Shown here: piece by piece, positions 63,639 to 64,000 of the stretch
How the letters are laid out: each line of letters begins with the position of its first letter
How positions within the stretch are numbered: the first letter of the stretch is position 1
Assembly (NCBI GenBank): GCA_016712105.1
Contig: JADJRU010000007.1
Location: 124,001 to 188,000 of the forward strand
Direction of reading: 5' to 3'
DNA: 64,000 nt
From: Ahniella sp.
GTDB lineage: Bacteria > Pseudomonadota > Gammaproteobacteria > Xanthomonadales > Ahniellaceae
Notes under the pieces: model-generated
Database searches by the model: none
Told to the model about the DNA's origin: nothing
What the model saw: only the letters and a program-made list of their open reading frames with translations
Translations under genes and position numbers: made by a program

Positions 63639-64000
63639 TCACCGCGCACGACGCGAGTTGCGTGAGGGTTTTGCGCCGAGATTTGGCTCGGGCACGTGCC
63701 CCGCTCCCAGGTGGTGTTCGGCCCCACGGACCTCAACCCCCGGCACCCCATGCATATCCGGCAGTTTGTGCGCGATCCTTGGCAGTCGATGCAGGTTTTT
63801 CGCCGCTGATCAGGTAGCGCTCGTGAATGGAACCGGCACGCGGGCTTTGGCGTGTGAGGTCCATCGAGTCGTAGTTGTGGCAGTTCCGGCATTCGAGTGA
63901 GTCCTTGGCCTTCAGGCGCGCCCATTCGTGTTCGGCCAGTTCACGACGTGTCGCCATGAACTTCTCACGCGTGGCGATGGTGCCGAATACCTTGCCCCAG
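63639..64000 (-). pseudogene. NapC/NirT family multihaem cytochrome c (5' end outside the window), frame-shifted
   Basis: Membrane-bound quinol dehydrogenase that passes electrons to a periplasmic reductase. Reading leftward from the window end: VFGTIATREKFMATRRELAEHEWARLKAKDSLECRNCHNYDSMDL, with haem site CRNCH, then SIHERYLISGEK and, after a shift near 63800, TCIDCQ (CIDCH expected), then a frame giving KLPDMHGVPGVEVRGAEHH. The stop at 63639 fits that third frame. The first two haem sites and the membrane anchor would be outside the window. The reductase partner is not visible. Confidence 0.75.

Noticed and set aside
1..64000. CRISPR array, IS elements, tRNA/rRNA genes, integron integrase
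   Set aside because: Looked for by eye and not seen: the only tandem repeats are the protein repeats and the 213-bp unit, and no transposase or intI motif was found.

Overview
The window looks like a high-GC gammaproteobacterial chromosome, most probably from the Lysobacterales (Xanthomonadales). The evidence is the gene content (pyrF, coaX, birA, phhA, ampG, xthA and ahcY with an SAH riboswitch), attC-like sites of the Xanthomonas type, and several secreted proteins ending in an F-x-x-x-F-E type tail. No rRNA, tRNA, transposase or CRISPR array was recognised. The family assignment is inference from gene content; no marker phylogeny could be run.

Region 1 (1-7536, + strand) is the 3' part of a type IVb pilus operon of the plasmid R64/ICE kind: PilO, PilP, the PilQ assembly ATPase, the PilR platform protein, the major prepilin PilS, two further prepilin-like proteins, a PilT-like ATPase and a small membrane protein. 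Region 2 (7570-20081) is housekeeping: pyrF with an acid phosphatase, a TMEM43/AIM24 pair, a three-gene MacAB-like exporter, coaX/birA, a cystathionine gamma-synthase/lyase and PaiB. Region 3 (20306-35460) is rich in secreted proteins: a ~2,300-residue repeat protein, a six-domain Calx-beta protein with an IPTL-like C-terminal anchor, and a propeller protein beside phhA. It also holds a base-composition anomaly at 29640-30370 that is probably not real sequence, and a ~213-bp tandem repeat.

Region 4 (35538-44497) holds a compact minus-strand operon (GNAT, DUF3667, GNAT, DUF3574 and an unknown), a ribbon-helix-helix-like protein, ampG/xthA, an ECF sigma/anti-sigma pair and a divergent FimX-like REC-PAS-GGDEF-EAL protein. 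Region 5 (about 47.1-54.4 kb) is a run of small plus-strand genes encoding secreted proteins, lipoproteins and orphans, punctuated by attC-like sites. It reads as a cassette cluster without a visible integrase (a CALIN). Region 6 (54.4-58.8 kb, minus strand) is a conjugation module: two Sel1-type proteins, TraD, an unknown, and a DUF4400/TIGR03747 membrane protein. Region 7 (59.0-64 kb) has the SAH riboswitch and ahcY, then a minus-strand ECF sigma factor with a YCII/DGPF partner, a propeller-like secreted protein and a NapC/NirT cytochrome cut by the window end.

Many otherwise well-preserved genes are broken by single-base shifts, especially after 41.9 kb; even ahcY is affected. I read most of these as consensus sequence errors rather than decay, so entries typed pseudogene are usually probably intact genes. 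The ahcY/sigma boundary near 60,557 truncates both genes and may be an assembly chimera or a deletion breakpoint.
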